In this document: positions 18,541 through 26,624 of the stretch, piece after piece | How positions within the stretch are numbered: the first letter of the stretch is position 1 | Layout: each line of letters opens with the position of its first letter | NCBI GenBank assembly: GCA_029856145.1 | Contig: JAHQWK010000001.1 | Coordinates: forward strand, 372,001 to 436,000 | Length of the DNA stretch: 64,000 bases | Source: Promethearchaeia archaeon | Lineage (GTDB): Archaea; Asgardarchaeota; Lokiarchaeia; Sigyniarchaeales; SOKP01 | Reading direction: 5' to 3' | Translations under genes and position numbers: made by a program | Notes under the pieces: model-generated | The model's database searches: none | The model's input: the letters and a program-made list of their open reading frames with translations, nothing else | What the model was told of the DNA's origin: nothing

Positions 18541-19287
18541 TTAGAAATTATGTTGTGTTCTAATTTGTTCTAATTTTGTTTTACAATTATTACAAAAATC
18601 AAATGACTTTTCATCAATTTTTTTTACATCATGAGAGAATCTCATAACACATGAATTTTTGAGACAATGGTCTGGACCTAATATGATATGTCCAATTTCG
18701 TGAATTACTTCTTTAATAACTCGCTGCTCAAAAATTTTAAAATTTGCTAATCTATTATAGAACTGTTCTTTTAACTTTAATGATGATATTACACAACAAC
18801 GATGTTTTAAATGTGTTTCTCCAAATAAAAATAGAATATTATCATCACTACTAGAATATAAAGGAAGATCAGTAACTGCAATTATCATTCCAAGGTTTTC
18901 TTCTATTCTTTTATTTATTAAAATCTGATAAAACTTATTAGTAGGATGTATCTTAATTCTACCCGAAGTTTTTTTTATTTCTCCATATTCGGTTTTAACA
19001 CCTTTAGAGATTAATTCAAAAGAAAAATTGTAAGTCCCTAAATTTCTGATAGTAAAAAAAAAAGAATCAAACACTTGAGTTAAATAATGCTTTATTTTTT
19101 CAAAAAGAGCTTTATCATATTCTCCAAAAAATAGAATTCCTATATGACACGGCAATAAAAGCTTTTTTGGTATTTCATTATCTAATTCAAATTCGTCAGT
19201 ATAAGATATTCCTATTCTTGTAATTAGTTTTTTTAATTTATCTTTATATCTGCGAATTTTTTGCTCATATTTCTGAAATCTTGGCAT
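18541..19287 (-). CDS. amzA: Archaemetzincin-type zinc metalloprotease
   Basis: 248 residues. Zinc site HEIGH at 196-200, followed by GPDHC (204-208), C213, M215 and a C-terminal CNNC (232-235); this Cys-rich arrangement (HExxH, then C-x4-C-x-M, then C-x2-C) defines archaemetzincins. The spacing between the second and third candidate zinc His (H200 and H207) is one residue longer than the usual HExxHxxGxxH. The preceding strand LGMIIAVTDLPLYSSSDDNI is also typical. Archaeal homologues are about 180-200 aa; this one has ~45 extra N-terminal residues rich in lysine. Overlaps nothing; convergent with GT4. Confidence 0.85.
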   Translation of the reverse strand: MPRFQKYEQKIRRYKDKLKKLITRIGISYTDEFELDNEIPKKLLLPCHIGILFFGEYDKALFEKIKHYLTQVFDSFFFTIRNLGTYNFSFELISKGVKTEYGEIKKTSGRIKIHPTNKFYQILINKRIEENLGMIIAVTDLPLYSSSDDNILFLFGETHLKHRCCVISSLKLKEQFYNRLANFKIFEQRVIKEVIHEIGHIILGPDHCLKNSCVMRFSHDVKKIDEKSFDFCNNCKTKLEQIRTQHNF

Positions 19288-19440
19288 TATCAGAGTTTTA
19301 AAAGTTACGTTCTATAAGAAGTTTCTTTCATTGAATAAAATTGAAATAGTGGGTTTAAATTTATTATTAATAGGTATTTAAGTCATAAATTCTATTATAA
19401 ATTAGATTAATTATTTTTTTACTATCAATTTTATGAAAAC

Positions 19441-20487
19441 ATGACAGATTTAATAGAAAATTCAGAGGAAACAAATCTAAATAAAGAAATTGTCAAAAAT
19501 TCTATAAATTTAGAAGAAAGGGACAAAGATGTAGTTGAAAAAGATTTTATCCCTCACTTTTTTCCAACTTACAGAATCAAAAGAAATTTATATCCAATAC
19601 CAATAATTCTCGTAGTTGCGATCTCAGCAATCCTAGCTTATTTAGCATATGTTGAAGCAGGAATTCAAATTGATGGTGGATACATTTCAGAAAGTGAATT
19701 TGGAGCACTAGGAGGAATTTTAAATGGGTTAATTTATACAGCATTAGCGGGAATCTCTGCTTTTGTCATAATTTTCATAATAAAGAAAAAAGGTATTGGT
19801 GTATTAATGTATATTTTTGGATTTAGTTTTGGATTAGTTGGATTTTTTCAAACTTGGTTTTTTGGGGAAATTATTATATATTTATTATTTTTAAATTCAC
19901 CACATTTATTCTATCTATTTTATTATGAAATGATTTTTCTAACAGCCTTTTTTACCATTCTTATGCTGTATTTATATTTTACTTCAAAATCGATAAAAAT
20001 AAAAAATTTTATCGTCTTATATATAGGATTATTAATTGGAGCATCTATGGGTGTATTAATGCCTCTTTGGACTACTTTAGCTATCTTAATTGGGATTTCA
20101 TGTTGGGACATTTTCGCTGTGTTATATAAACATGGACCAATCAAACAATTGATTGATATTGCGTCAAATCCAGAGGAAGATGTTGTTCTATCAGAACAAG
20201 AATTACAACAAAAAATTAAAACTGGAGAATATGAGTATGATACTTCAAAATTGGAAATTGGAATAGGTGATTTAGCTTTTTATAGCATGCTTACTTCAAG
20301 TGCCCTAGTTCAAACTAATAATCTAATAATTATGATTTTGACTGCATTTGCAACAATTGTAGGTACTGGAATTACTATTGCAGGTTTAAAACGAAACAAA
20401 ATCTTACCTGGTCTACCCATTTCGATTTTTCTTGGTATAGGAACGATGTTACTCTCATGGTTTTTAATCTCAACTTTTTTCTTTTAG
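19441..20487 (+). CDS. Presenilin/signal-peptide-peptidase family intramembrane aspartyl protease
   Basis: 348 residues with about nine hydrophobic segments after a 50-residue charged N-terminus. Catalytic aspartates are visible: WDIFAVLYKHGPIKQLI (Asp223), equivalent to YDLxAVL-GP in presenilins, and IGIGDLAFYSML (Asp277), equivalent to GLGD. ILPGLPISIF near the C-terminus is a variant of the conserved PAL motif (P-G-L in place of P-A-L). The ~45-residue acidic loop between the two aspartates corresponds to the presenilin cytoplasmic loop. Expected to cleave transmembrane helices in the cell membrane. Substrate unknown. Confidence 0.85.
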   Translation: MTDLIENSEETNLNKEIVKNSINLEERDKDVVEKDFIPHFFPTYRIKRNLYPIPIILVVAISAILAYLAYVEAGIQIDGGYISESEFGALGGILNGLIYTALAGISAFVIIFIIKKKGIGVLMYIFGFSFGLVGFFQTWFFGEIIIYLLFLNSPHLFYLFYYEMIFLTAFFTILMLYLYFTSKSIKIKNFIVLYIGLLIGASMGVLMPLWTTLAILIGISCWDIFAVLYKHGPIKQLIDIASNPEEDVVLSEQELQQKIKTGEYEYDTSKLEIGIGDLAFYSMLTSSALVQTNNLIIMILTAFATIVGTGITIAGLKRNKILPGLPISIFLGIGTMLLSWFLISTFFF

Positions 20488-20572
20488 TTAAGATTACATT
20501 TTTTTTAAGGAAATAACCTTTAATTTATTGCTTAAATTAAATTTATTATTATCGAAAGTGAGGATTAAAGCG

Positions 20573-21760
20573 ATGGCTAATATATATAATATTAATACAA
20601 TTGCAGTTATTGGTGCTGGAACGATGGGTCATGAAATTGCCCAAGTTGCTTTAATGGGAGGATTAAAACCTGTTTTATTAAATGATTTAAATAGTGAAAT
20701 ACTCGAAAAAGCAATAAACAAAATTCAAAATGGTTTAAGAAGATTAGAAACTAAAGGAAAGTTAAAGAAAGGATATACGACTTCCGCCCTTATGGAAAAT
20801 CTTAAAACAGAAATAGATCTAAAGAAAACGGTTTCTCATGTAGATTTTGTCTTTGAAGCAATTCCTGAAAAAATGAAAATTAAACAAGAACTCTTCGAAA
20901 AATTAGGGAATTTTGCTCCAAAACATACAATTTTGGCTACAAATACATCAACGATGAGTATAACAAAGATTGCTTCTTTATCAGGACGACCAGATAAAGT
21001 TATTGGGTGCCATTTTTTTACTCCGATAGTGGTACTTAGATTAATTGAAATTATAAAAGGTAGAGAAACTTCAGAAGAAACAGTTGAAATTACTAAAAAG
21101 GTTTGCGAACAATTACCTGCTCTCAAAGGAAGAAGGTTTTTACCCGTTCTTCAAAAAGAGAGTCCGGGATTTATTGTAAATCGGTTACTGTTAGGAATTA
21201 GTGCTTATTTAAACTGGCTTCTTGATTATGCGATGGAGGAAGGCATACCATTAGAAAATTTAGATGCTGATGTAAAAGAAATAATGAAAGTCGGGCCATT
21301 AGCCAAATGGGATTATTTGGGCCTTGATGTAGTTTATAATACTTTAAAATATTTTGAGAAAGTTGTTTCACTTGATTTTTCTCCTGGAAAAACTCTAACA
21401 AAATTAGTAAATGAAGGAAAATTAGGTAGAAAAACTGGAGAAGGCCTTTTTAAATGGGTTGAAGGTAAACCACAAATAAATTTAGATAGAAAAGCAAGAA
21501 TTCTCGATCTTGAGCTTTTTATGGCAATTCAGTTGAATGAAGGATGTAAACTCTTAGAAGAGAGGATAGTTTCTGGATATAAAATTATTGACGATACAAT
21601 GTTTGCTGGAATGGATATGCCTGGACCATTTGGTATGGGGAAAAAAAAATATGAACAATGGGTTAAGCTGCTAGAAGATTTCGTTGGAAAATCAAATCTG
21701 AATTATTTTAACCCTTGTAATTTAATGAAATCTGGCAAATTTATTCAAATGCGAAAATAA
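20573..21760 (+). CDS. 3-hydroxyacyl-CoA dehydrogenase
   Basis: 395 residues from the ATG at 20573, which has GTGAGG 9 nt upstream; a TTG at 20528 is in frame but would precede that site. NAD-binding GAGTMG at 14-19, FEAIPEKMKIKQELF, TNTSTMSITKIA, GCHFFTPI (catalytic His) and ESPGFIVNRLL follow the family order; residues ~190-300 give the C-terminal dimerisation domain, and the last ~95 residues form a second copy-like segment. Acts in beta-oxidation or butyryl-CoA type pathways. A single stand-alone enzyme, not fused to an enoyl-CoA hydratase. Confidence 0.92.
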   Translation: MANIYNINTIAVIGAGTMGHEIAQVALMGGLKPVLLNDLNSEILEKAINKIQNGLRRLETKGKLKKGYTTSALMENLKTEIDLKKTVSHVDFVFEAIPEKMKIKQELFEKLGNFAPKHTILATNTSTMSITKIASLSGRPDKVIGCHFFTPIVVLRLIEIIKGRETSEETVEITKKVCEQLPALKGRRFLPVLQKESPGFIVNRLLLGISAYLNWLLDYAMEEGIPLENLDADVKEIMKVGPLAKWDYLGLDVVYNTLKYFEKVVSLDFSPGKTLTKLVNEGKLGRKTGEGLFKWVEGKPQINLDRKARILDLELFMAIQLNEGCKLLEERIVSGYKIIDDTMFAGMDMPGPFGMGKKKYEQWVKLLEDFVGKSNLNYFNPCNLMKSGKFIQMRK

Positions 21761-21882
21761 GAAAGTAATAATAATCTTATATAATCCAAACAAACATTAA
21801 TCAATAATTTTATATTATAATTGTGTGTAATTTATAAGAAAAATAGATTTATAAAATAAGAGTTAATTAAAAAGAATAACTA

Positions 21883-22173
21883 ATGTCTGAAGAGAACAAT
21901 GCTCCTAAATCGGGTTTCGATAAAATTATTGATTACTTTAATAATTCACTCGATTTAAATCATCCGATTGCCATTGCAAAAATTGTGGAAGAAACTGGGT
22001 TTTCTTGGAGTTTTGTTAAAAAAACATTAACTAAAATAAGTGAACAATACGATGGATTTCATTTTGAAAAATCAGGAAGCACGTGGATTACTTGGAAAGA
22101 TCGTGATCATTTAATAAAAAAACTCAATGATACTTGTTCCCGTTTATTAGACGAAGCTGAAGATGAAAATTAA
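21883..22173 (+). CDS. Small winged-helix-like protein, 96 aa
   Basis: Helical N-terminus then a pattern like helix-turn-helix (HPIAIAKIVEETGFSWSFVKKTLTKI) and a short hairpin (GFHFEKSGSTWITWK), the order expected for a winged helix domain. An acidic tail ends the protein. Could be a DNA-binding regulator or an RNA polymerase/TFE-like accessory; assignment rests on the pattern only. Confidence 0.6.
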   Translation: MSEENNAPKSGFDKIIDYFNNSLDLNHPIAIAKIVEETGFSWSFVKKTLTKISEQYDGFHFEKSGSTWITWKDRDHLIKKLNDTCSRLLDEAEDEN

Positions 22174-22224
22174 AAAATTTTTATTTTTTATATATGAATT
22201 TCCTCAAATTTTGGGGAGAAATGT

Positions 22225-22240
22225 ATTTTATATATAAAAT
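22225..22240. promoter_or_regulatory. Palindromic TATA element
   Basis: ATTTTATATATAAAAT is a perfect 16-bp palindrome located ~65 nt upstream of a small Cys-rich reading frame at 22304. It can serve as a TATA box in either direction. Confidence 0.4.
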
Positions 22241-22303
22241 TTACGCTCTCCAATATTTTAAAAAGATCAGCTCGCGTTTTTTATTTAAAAACATCTAAAA
22301 AAT

Positions 22304-22477
22304 ATGAATATAATGAGTCTTCAATTAGATTTTCTTTCTAAATTAAGGCTATTTATTTGCCCATTTAAAAATATGTGTATTCTCCCGAAAAAACAGTTTC
22401 TATGTAAGATCCCAGAGTGTAAAAGCTGTCCAACTTATATTGAAAAATTAAAAAAACTCAAAGAAAGAATCCTTTAA
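22304..22477 (+). CDS. Small Cys-rich protein, 57 aa
   Basis: Reading frame from ATG at 22304 (internal ATG at 22313). Contains CPFKNMC and CKIPECKSC, five spaced cysteines that could hold a zinc ion, followed by a basic amphipathic helix (YIEKLKKLKERIL). Preceded by a palindromic TATA element. Short length and lack of a known family limit certainty. Confidence 0.45.
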   Translation: MNIMSLQLDFLSKLRLFICPFKNMCILPKKQFLCKIPECKSCPTYIEKLKKLKERIL

Positions 22478-22517
22478 TGCCTTTCTTAAAAAAATTTGAA
22501 CTTATGAATAAATAATT

Positions 22518-22682
22518 TTAATCTTTTTCTTCTAATTTTCTTTGAATATGTCTAAGTAAGCTCATTAATTCTTCAGTAGTACATTTATCTATTAAATCTA
22601 ATAAATTTTCTGACCATGATTCTGTACATTGCTCACATTCAAATATAAAATCAAGATATTCTTTTTTTTTTCCACTACTCAT
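22518..22682 (-). CDS. Small hypothetical protein with one CxxC, 54 aa
   Basis: Start chosen at the ATG at 22682 (MSSGKKKEYLDF); an upstream in-frame start at 22724 would add a Lys/Phe-rich stretch that is probably untranslated. ECEQC gives one metal-binding knuckle, and the C-terminal half is an acidic/basic helix (TEELMSLLRHIQRKLEE). It lies 42 nt downstream of another small minus-strand gene and may be co-transcribed. Function unknown. Confidence 0.45.
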   Translation of the reverse strand: MSSGKKKEYLDFIFECEQCTESWSENLLDLIDKCTTEELMSLLRHIQRKLEEKD

Positions 22683-22724
22683 GATTTTTTTTATTTTTTT
22701 TGTTTTTTTAAAACAGGAGAACAA

Positions 22725-22955
22725 TTAGAAATATAACCGGCAACGAATACTAACAAGATCTTCTTTTTTTATAGAGTAAATATTCTTTCCATGTTCTTTT
22801 CTGAAATAATGCTCATTTGGATCGATGCCTTTTACGACTCTAAAAAATACTCTTTTATCATGAATCCACAGATGATCTACCATCAAATCGATTTTATCAT
22901 TTGTACCAGTGCTATATATCTGGAAAGCTGAAAATTGTTGTATTTTTGACTCCAT
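22725..22955 (-). CDS. Small hypothetical protein, 76 aa
   Basis: Beta-rich sequence (FQIYSTGTNDKIDLMVDHLW, VFFRVVKGIDP, IYSIKKEDLVSI). No membrane segment, no metal motif. ATG at 22955 has only A/T-rich DNA upstream. Composition is protein-like. Probably in one unit with the 54-residue gene downstream. Confidence 0.5.
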   Translation of the reverse strand: MESKIQQFSAFQIYSTGTNDKIDLMVDHLWIHDKRVFFRVVKGIDPNEHYFRKEHGKNIYSIKKEDLVSIRCRLYF

Positions 22956-23417
22956 ACTTTTTATTATTATTATAAATTTAAGTCAATGCTTTTAAAAAAA
23001 AATTAAATCAAAATTATTTTAGTACAATTACAAATAAAATTAATTGTGGTGCGTCTCCATATTTTTTTTTTAATTTTTGTCACCCTCCTCCCTATGGCAT
23101 CGGTACCACAAAATTTTGTATACTCTAATGTAGAAACTCTAGCATGTAAAAAGTATCGTGCGTTTTTTCGAGTTTTATAAGTGAATCTCAAATTTAATAT
23201 TTAAATTCCACTAAATTTATTTTAAAAAATAATGAAATGAGTAGATCTACTGAAATAATTGAAATTGTTTATTAAAAAAACTTATTGAGCCATTTGGGGT
23301 TTTTTGAAAACCTTTAAAATAAATTAGAAAGAAATTTTAATGGAGAAGAAAATTTTAAAGTTGTTATCGTTTATACAAACTTAGATTAATTAAGTTTTAT
23401 AAGAGCAAAATGTATTT
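22956..23417. other. Intergenic region with one GC-richer island
   Basis: 462 bp. The frame at 23003-23191 (62 codons, minus) looks non-coding (poly-Lys/Ile, no pattern). Positions 23079-23112 are clearly GC-richer than the surroundings and contain GGTACC and a C-rich tract; this could mark an unrecognised small RNA or a remnant. The rest is AT-rich leader for the sulfatase-like gene. Confidence 0.4.
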
Positions 23418-24677
23418 ATGAAAAATTTAAAAAATATATTATTTATTGTTATAGACTGCTTACGGGCGGATTATATTTATGAAGCTAATAAAAGTCATAT
23501 TCCTAACATAAATGAAATAAAGAAGAATGGTTTTTCCTTTCTAAATACAATAGCGACTACTTCTACAACAACACCCTCCTTTTCTAGTCTACTTACCGGA
23601 TTATACCCTTTTGAAAGTGGTGTGAGGAGTCACTCTGGTTATGCGTTAAATAAAAACGTCATCACTTACCCTGAAATTTTAAAAAAGAATGGATATCATA
23701 CTTATGCTGAAGTAACAGGACCAGTAAGACAAGAAATCGGATTAGATAAAGGTTTTGATGAATTCAATTATAGGAATCGAGATAAAACAATTCATACAGA
23801 GTGGGGTAAATTTTTAATAAAGAAATTTGAATCTGATTATAAAAAACCATGGTTTGTTCTTCTGCATATTTGGGCGCTTCATGAACCTAGGATTGTTTTA
23901 AATCAACTTAATTATGAAAAATATGGAAAAACAAAATATGCTAGAGCAATTTCTAGCATAGATAAATATTTAGGTGAACTTTTTAATGTTTTGAGAGATG
24001 ATACTATAATATTATTAACAGGAGATCATGGAGAACAAATTTCACGTTCAAGAATCGAAAGAAAAGCAAAAAATATTATAGAAAAATGCGTTAAATCCTT
24101 AAAAAAATATAATATTTTTAAAATTCCATATTCTAAAATAATAAGACCTATTCATGTTGGCCATGGGTATAGTATTTATGATGTATTAGTTAAAGTTCCA
24201 TTAATATTTTATAATAAAGAGATAATTCCTAATAATAAATCAAATGTACAGATCAGGCATATAGATATTTTTCCAACAATTTTAGATTTAGTTAATATAA
24301 AAACCGATAATGAAGTTACTGGAAAAACCGTAATGCCAATAATAGAAGGAAAAGAATTTTCACATAGAGATGCCTATCTAGAAGCTGTAGGTATAAATAT
24401 TCCCAAAAAAGAAGATTGGTTAGTTGGACTCCGTGTTGCTAATAAATATAAATATATCATGTCTCCATTTAAGAAAAATTTTAAAGAAGAATTATATTTA
24501 TTAGAAAAAGATCCTTTTGAAAAACGAAATGTTGCTCCTAATTATCCTCAATTAATTGAAAAGTTTAAGAAGAAAATCGAAAAACTGAAATTTAAAGAAT
24601 TTGTTGGGGAAAGGTTAAAAAAAGAAGAACAAGATAAAATTATAGATCGGTTAAGAGCTCTAGGATATGTCGATTAA
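23418..24677 (+). CDS. Sulfatase/alkaline-phosphatase-superfamily hydrolase
   Basis: 419 residues. Metal site at the N-terminus LFIVIDCLRADYI, the nucleophile region TTTPSFSSLLTGLYP, LLHIWALHEPR, ILLTGDHGEQ (second metal site) and HVGHG follow the sulfatase fold. The usual formylglycine motif (C/S)-x-P-S-R is replaced by T-x-P-S-F, so no formylglycine can form at that spot; a Thr nucleophile as in phosphodiesterases or phosphonate hydrolases of this superfamily is likely. No signal peptide, so it is cytoplasmic or membrane-peripheral. Could act on phospho- or sulfo-groups of surface polysaccharides. Confidence 0.8.
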   Translation: MKNLKNILFIVIDCLRADYIYEANKSHIPNINEIKKNGFSFLNTIATTSTTTPSFSSLLTGLYPFESGVRSHSGYALNKNVITYPEILKKNGYHTYAEVTGPVRQEIGLDKGFDEFNYRNRDKTIHTEWGKFLIKKFESDYKKPWFVLLHIWALHEPRIVLNQLNYEKYGKTKYARAISSIDKYLGELFNVLRDDTIILLTGDHGEQISRSRIERKAKNIIEKCVKSLKKYNIFKIPYSKIIRPIHVGHGYSIYDVLVKVPLIFYNKEIIPNNKSNVQIRHIDIFPTILDLVNIKTDNEVTGKTVMPIIEGKEFSHRDAYLEAVGINIPKKEDWLVGLRVANKYKYIMSPFKKNFKEELYLLEKDPFEKRNVAPNYPQLIEKFKKKIEKLKFKEFVGERLKKEEQDKIIDRLRALGYVD

Positions 24678-24912
24678 TTAATTTCAATTAAAGTATCTAT
24701 TCTTTTCACATTTACTTTTATATTTTATTTTAAATCTTAAAAATAATTAAATTTATTTTTTATCCAAATTAATAGCAAATATAAATTTATAGATCTCGGT
24801 GATTTGGAGAGTGTGAAATTTCATTCTATAATTATTACACCTTTAAATGACATGTAAAATTCTATAAATCATTAATTAAAACAATTTTTACCATTACATA
24901 TCTGTTAAATTT

Positions 24913-25869
24913 GTGATTAATAATATGAAAATTGAAAAATCAAGTCAAGATCTCGAAAATGAAGTAATTTATGCAGGACTTTGTATTCATTGTGGCTCTT
25001 GTAACGCATTCTGTCCACATATGGATTTTAATCAAGAAACAGGGGAAGCATATGTAGTAGATGAATGTGCTGAAACTGTAGGGCTCTGCTATAATTCTTG
25101 TCCAAGAAGTTTTTTGCCTATATCAGAGATTGAGATGAAACTTTTTGGGAAAACACGTATCGATTTAGCTGTTGGAGTCTATAGCGATATAGTTCAAGTA
25201 AAATCAAAAAATAAGGATGATATATTATCTAATCTTGTTGTTGCAGGTTTTGAAGCAGGAATTGTAAAACATATGGTCCTAAGCGAAGTTAAAAGTAAAA
25301 AACCTCCTGTGGCATTTCCTATTGTGGTAGATAATGCAAAAGATGCAAAAAAATATATACCAAAGTCTACAATGGAGAATGCAGGTCCCTTAGTTACAGG
25401 AATTGGAAAAGCCTATAAAGACTATAAACGTGATATTGGTATTTTAGCTAATCCTTGTCATCTTCAAGGTCTTGCAAAAATTCTAACGTCGGACTTTAAC
25501 ACAGGAGCAGAACGTACATCATTAAAGATAGCCTATGCGTGTTCTTCAGGGGGATTACCGGGCTGTAAGTACTGTACTGACTTTTCAGGAGAATTCTCAG
25601 ATATTTCATATTCCCCATGGGGCGCTCCAAAAGGTTCAGGTGAAGCTTTTCTTATAATTAGAACTGATGTAGGGCAAAAATTAGTTGATACTGCCGTCAA
25701 AAATAAATTAATTGAAGTTACTGATCCTAATCCAGATTTATCTGAGATGAAGAAGTTTCTAAATAAAAAACGCAAGAAAAATTTCTTAACTCTTTTAAGT
25801 AAGGATTTAATAACAGCTAAATACCTAAATCTTAATGTTGATGAGTTAAAGAATATTCTGGAAGATTAA
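24913..25869 (+). CDS. FrhB/FdhB-like F420-reducing iron-sulfur flavoprotein subunit
   Basis: 318 residues from GTG at 24913 (ATG at 24925 also possible). The N-terminal CIHCGSCNAFCP is a 4Fe-4S ligand set, with further cysteines at ECAETVGLCYNSCPR. The FrhB domain is seen in VGVYSDI, ENAGPLVTGIGKAYKDY, ILANPCHLQGLAK and CKYCTDFSGEFSDISYSPWG. This family binds FAD and passes electrons between F420 and iron-sulfur partners (hydrogenases, formate dehydrogenase, Fpo, sulfite reductase). No partner subunit is next to it, so the redox partner is unknown. Confidence 0.85.
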   Translation: MINNMKIEKSSQDLENEVIYAGLCIHCGSCNAFCPHMDFNQETGEAYVVDECAETVGLCYNSCPRSFLPISEIEMKLFGKTRIDLAVGVYSDIVQVKSKNKDDILSNLVVAGFEAGIVKHMVLSEVKSKKPPVAFPIVVDNAKDAKKYIPKSTMENAGPLVTGIGKAYKDYKRDIGILANPCHLQGLAKILTSDFNTGAERTSLKIAYACSSGGLPGCKYCTDFSGEFSDISYSPWGAPKGSGEAFLIIRTDVGQKLVDTAVKNKLIEVTDPNPDLSEMKKFLNKKRKKNFLTLLSKDLITAKYLNLNVDELKNILED

Positions 25870-26048
25870 TAATTTCTTTTTTATTTTTTATTATTATTTT
25901 AACTAATTAACACCACATTTTTTAGAAAATGATAATTTCTTAGCAAATTAAATATAAAATCCGTTCAATCTATTATTTATAGAAAGAAAAATTATTTACG
26001 ATTAAGATTTATTATAATAATATTAATTTTCAATATAAGTTAAATAGA

Positions 26049-26582
26049 ATGTCAAATCGAAAAATTCTCTTTAAAGTCGTTATTGTGGGAGATGGAGGCG
26101 TCGGAAAAAGTACTATGGTACAAAGATTAACAACTGGACAATTCATTCCACAACAAATTACAATTGGAACAGATCTTGCGATCCAAAATATCAGAATCAA
26201 TGAAAAAACCTCGGTAAAACTTCAAATCTGGGATTTCGCAGGAGAACGACGATTTAGAATTTTTTTGCCTAATTACTCTCGAGGTGCAACTGGGTGTTTA
26301 TTATGTTACGATATTACAAGGCGAAGTAGTTTTGATAATTTGGAAGAATGGTACCAAATCGTTAATAATAATGCTGATAATCCTGTATTTATTTTAGTTG
26401 GGGAAAAAGCGGACTTAGCAGATATTAGGAGAAGTGTTGAACTTGACCACGCTAAAGAATTTAAAGAAAAATACAATATTGAGTATTTTATAGAGACTTC
26501 TTCAAAAAGTGGAGAAAATAATAAAAAAATTTTTGAAACCTTAACTCGTACAATATTAAAAAGAAAAGGACATATTAATTAG
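26049..26582 (+). CDS. Ras/Rab-like small GTPase
   Basis: 177 residues. P-loop GDGGVGKS at 14-21, switch I region ending TIGTDLAI (Thr38 or 41 as the Mg-coordinating residue), switch II WDFAGERRFR (61-70), SSKSGE (G5). The catalytic Gln of Ras (DxAGQ) is replaced by Glu66, and the G4 NKxD is EKAD (119-122), so the Asn that reads guanine is missing. No prenylation cysteine at the C-terminus. It sits alone between the FrhB-like gene and a membrane protein on the opposite strand. Confidence 0.88.
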   Translation: MSNRKILFKVVIVGDGGVGKSTMVQRLTTGQFIPQQITIGTDLAIQNIRINEKTSVKLQIWDFAGERRFRIFLPNYSRGATGCLLCYDITRRSSFDNLEEWYQIVNNNADNPVFILVGEKADLADIRRSVELDHAKEFKEKYNIEYFIETSSKSGENNKKIFETLTRTILKRKGHIN

Positions 26583-26624
26583 AATTAGTTAAGCTGTTTT
26601 CTCAACTTGGCAAATAACTTTTTT

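Noticed and set aside
23003..23191. 62-codon minus-strand reading frame
   Set aside because: Lys/Arg/Ile-rich without pattern and spanning a compositional island; not protein-like.
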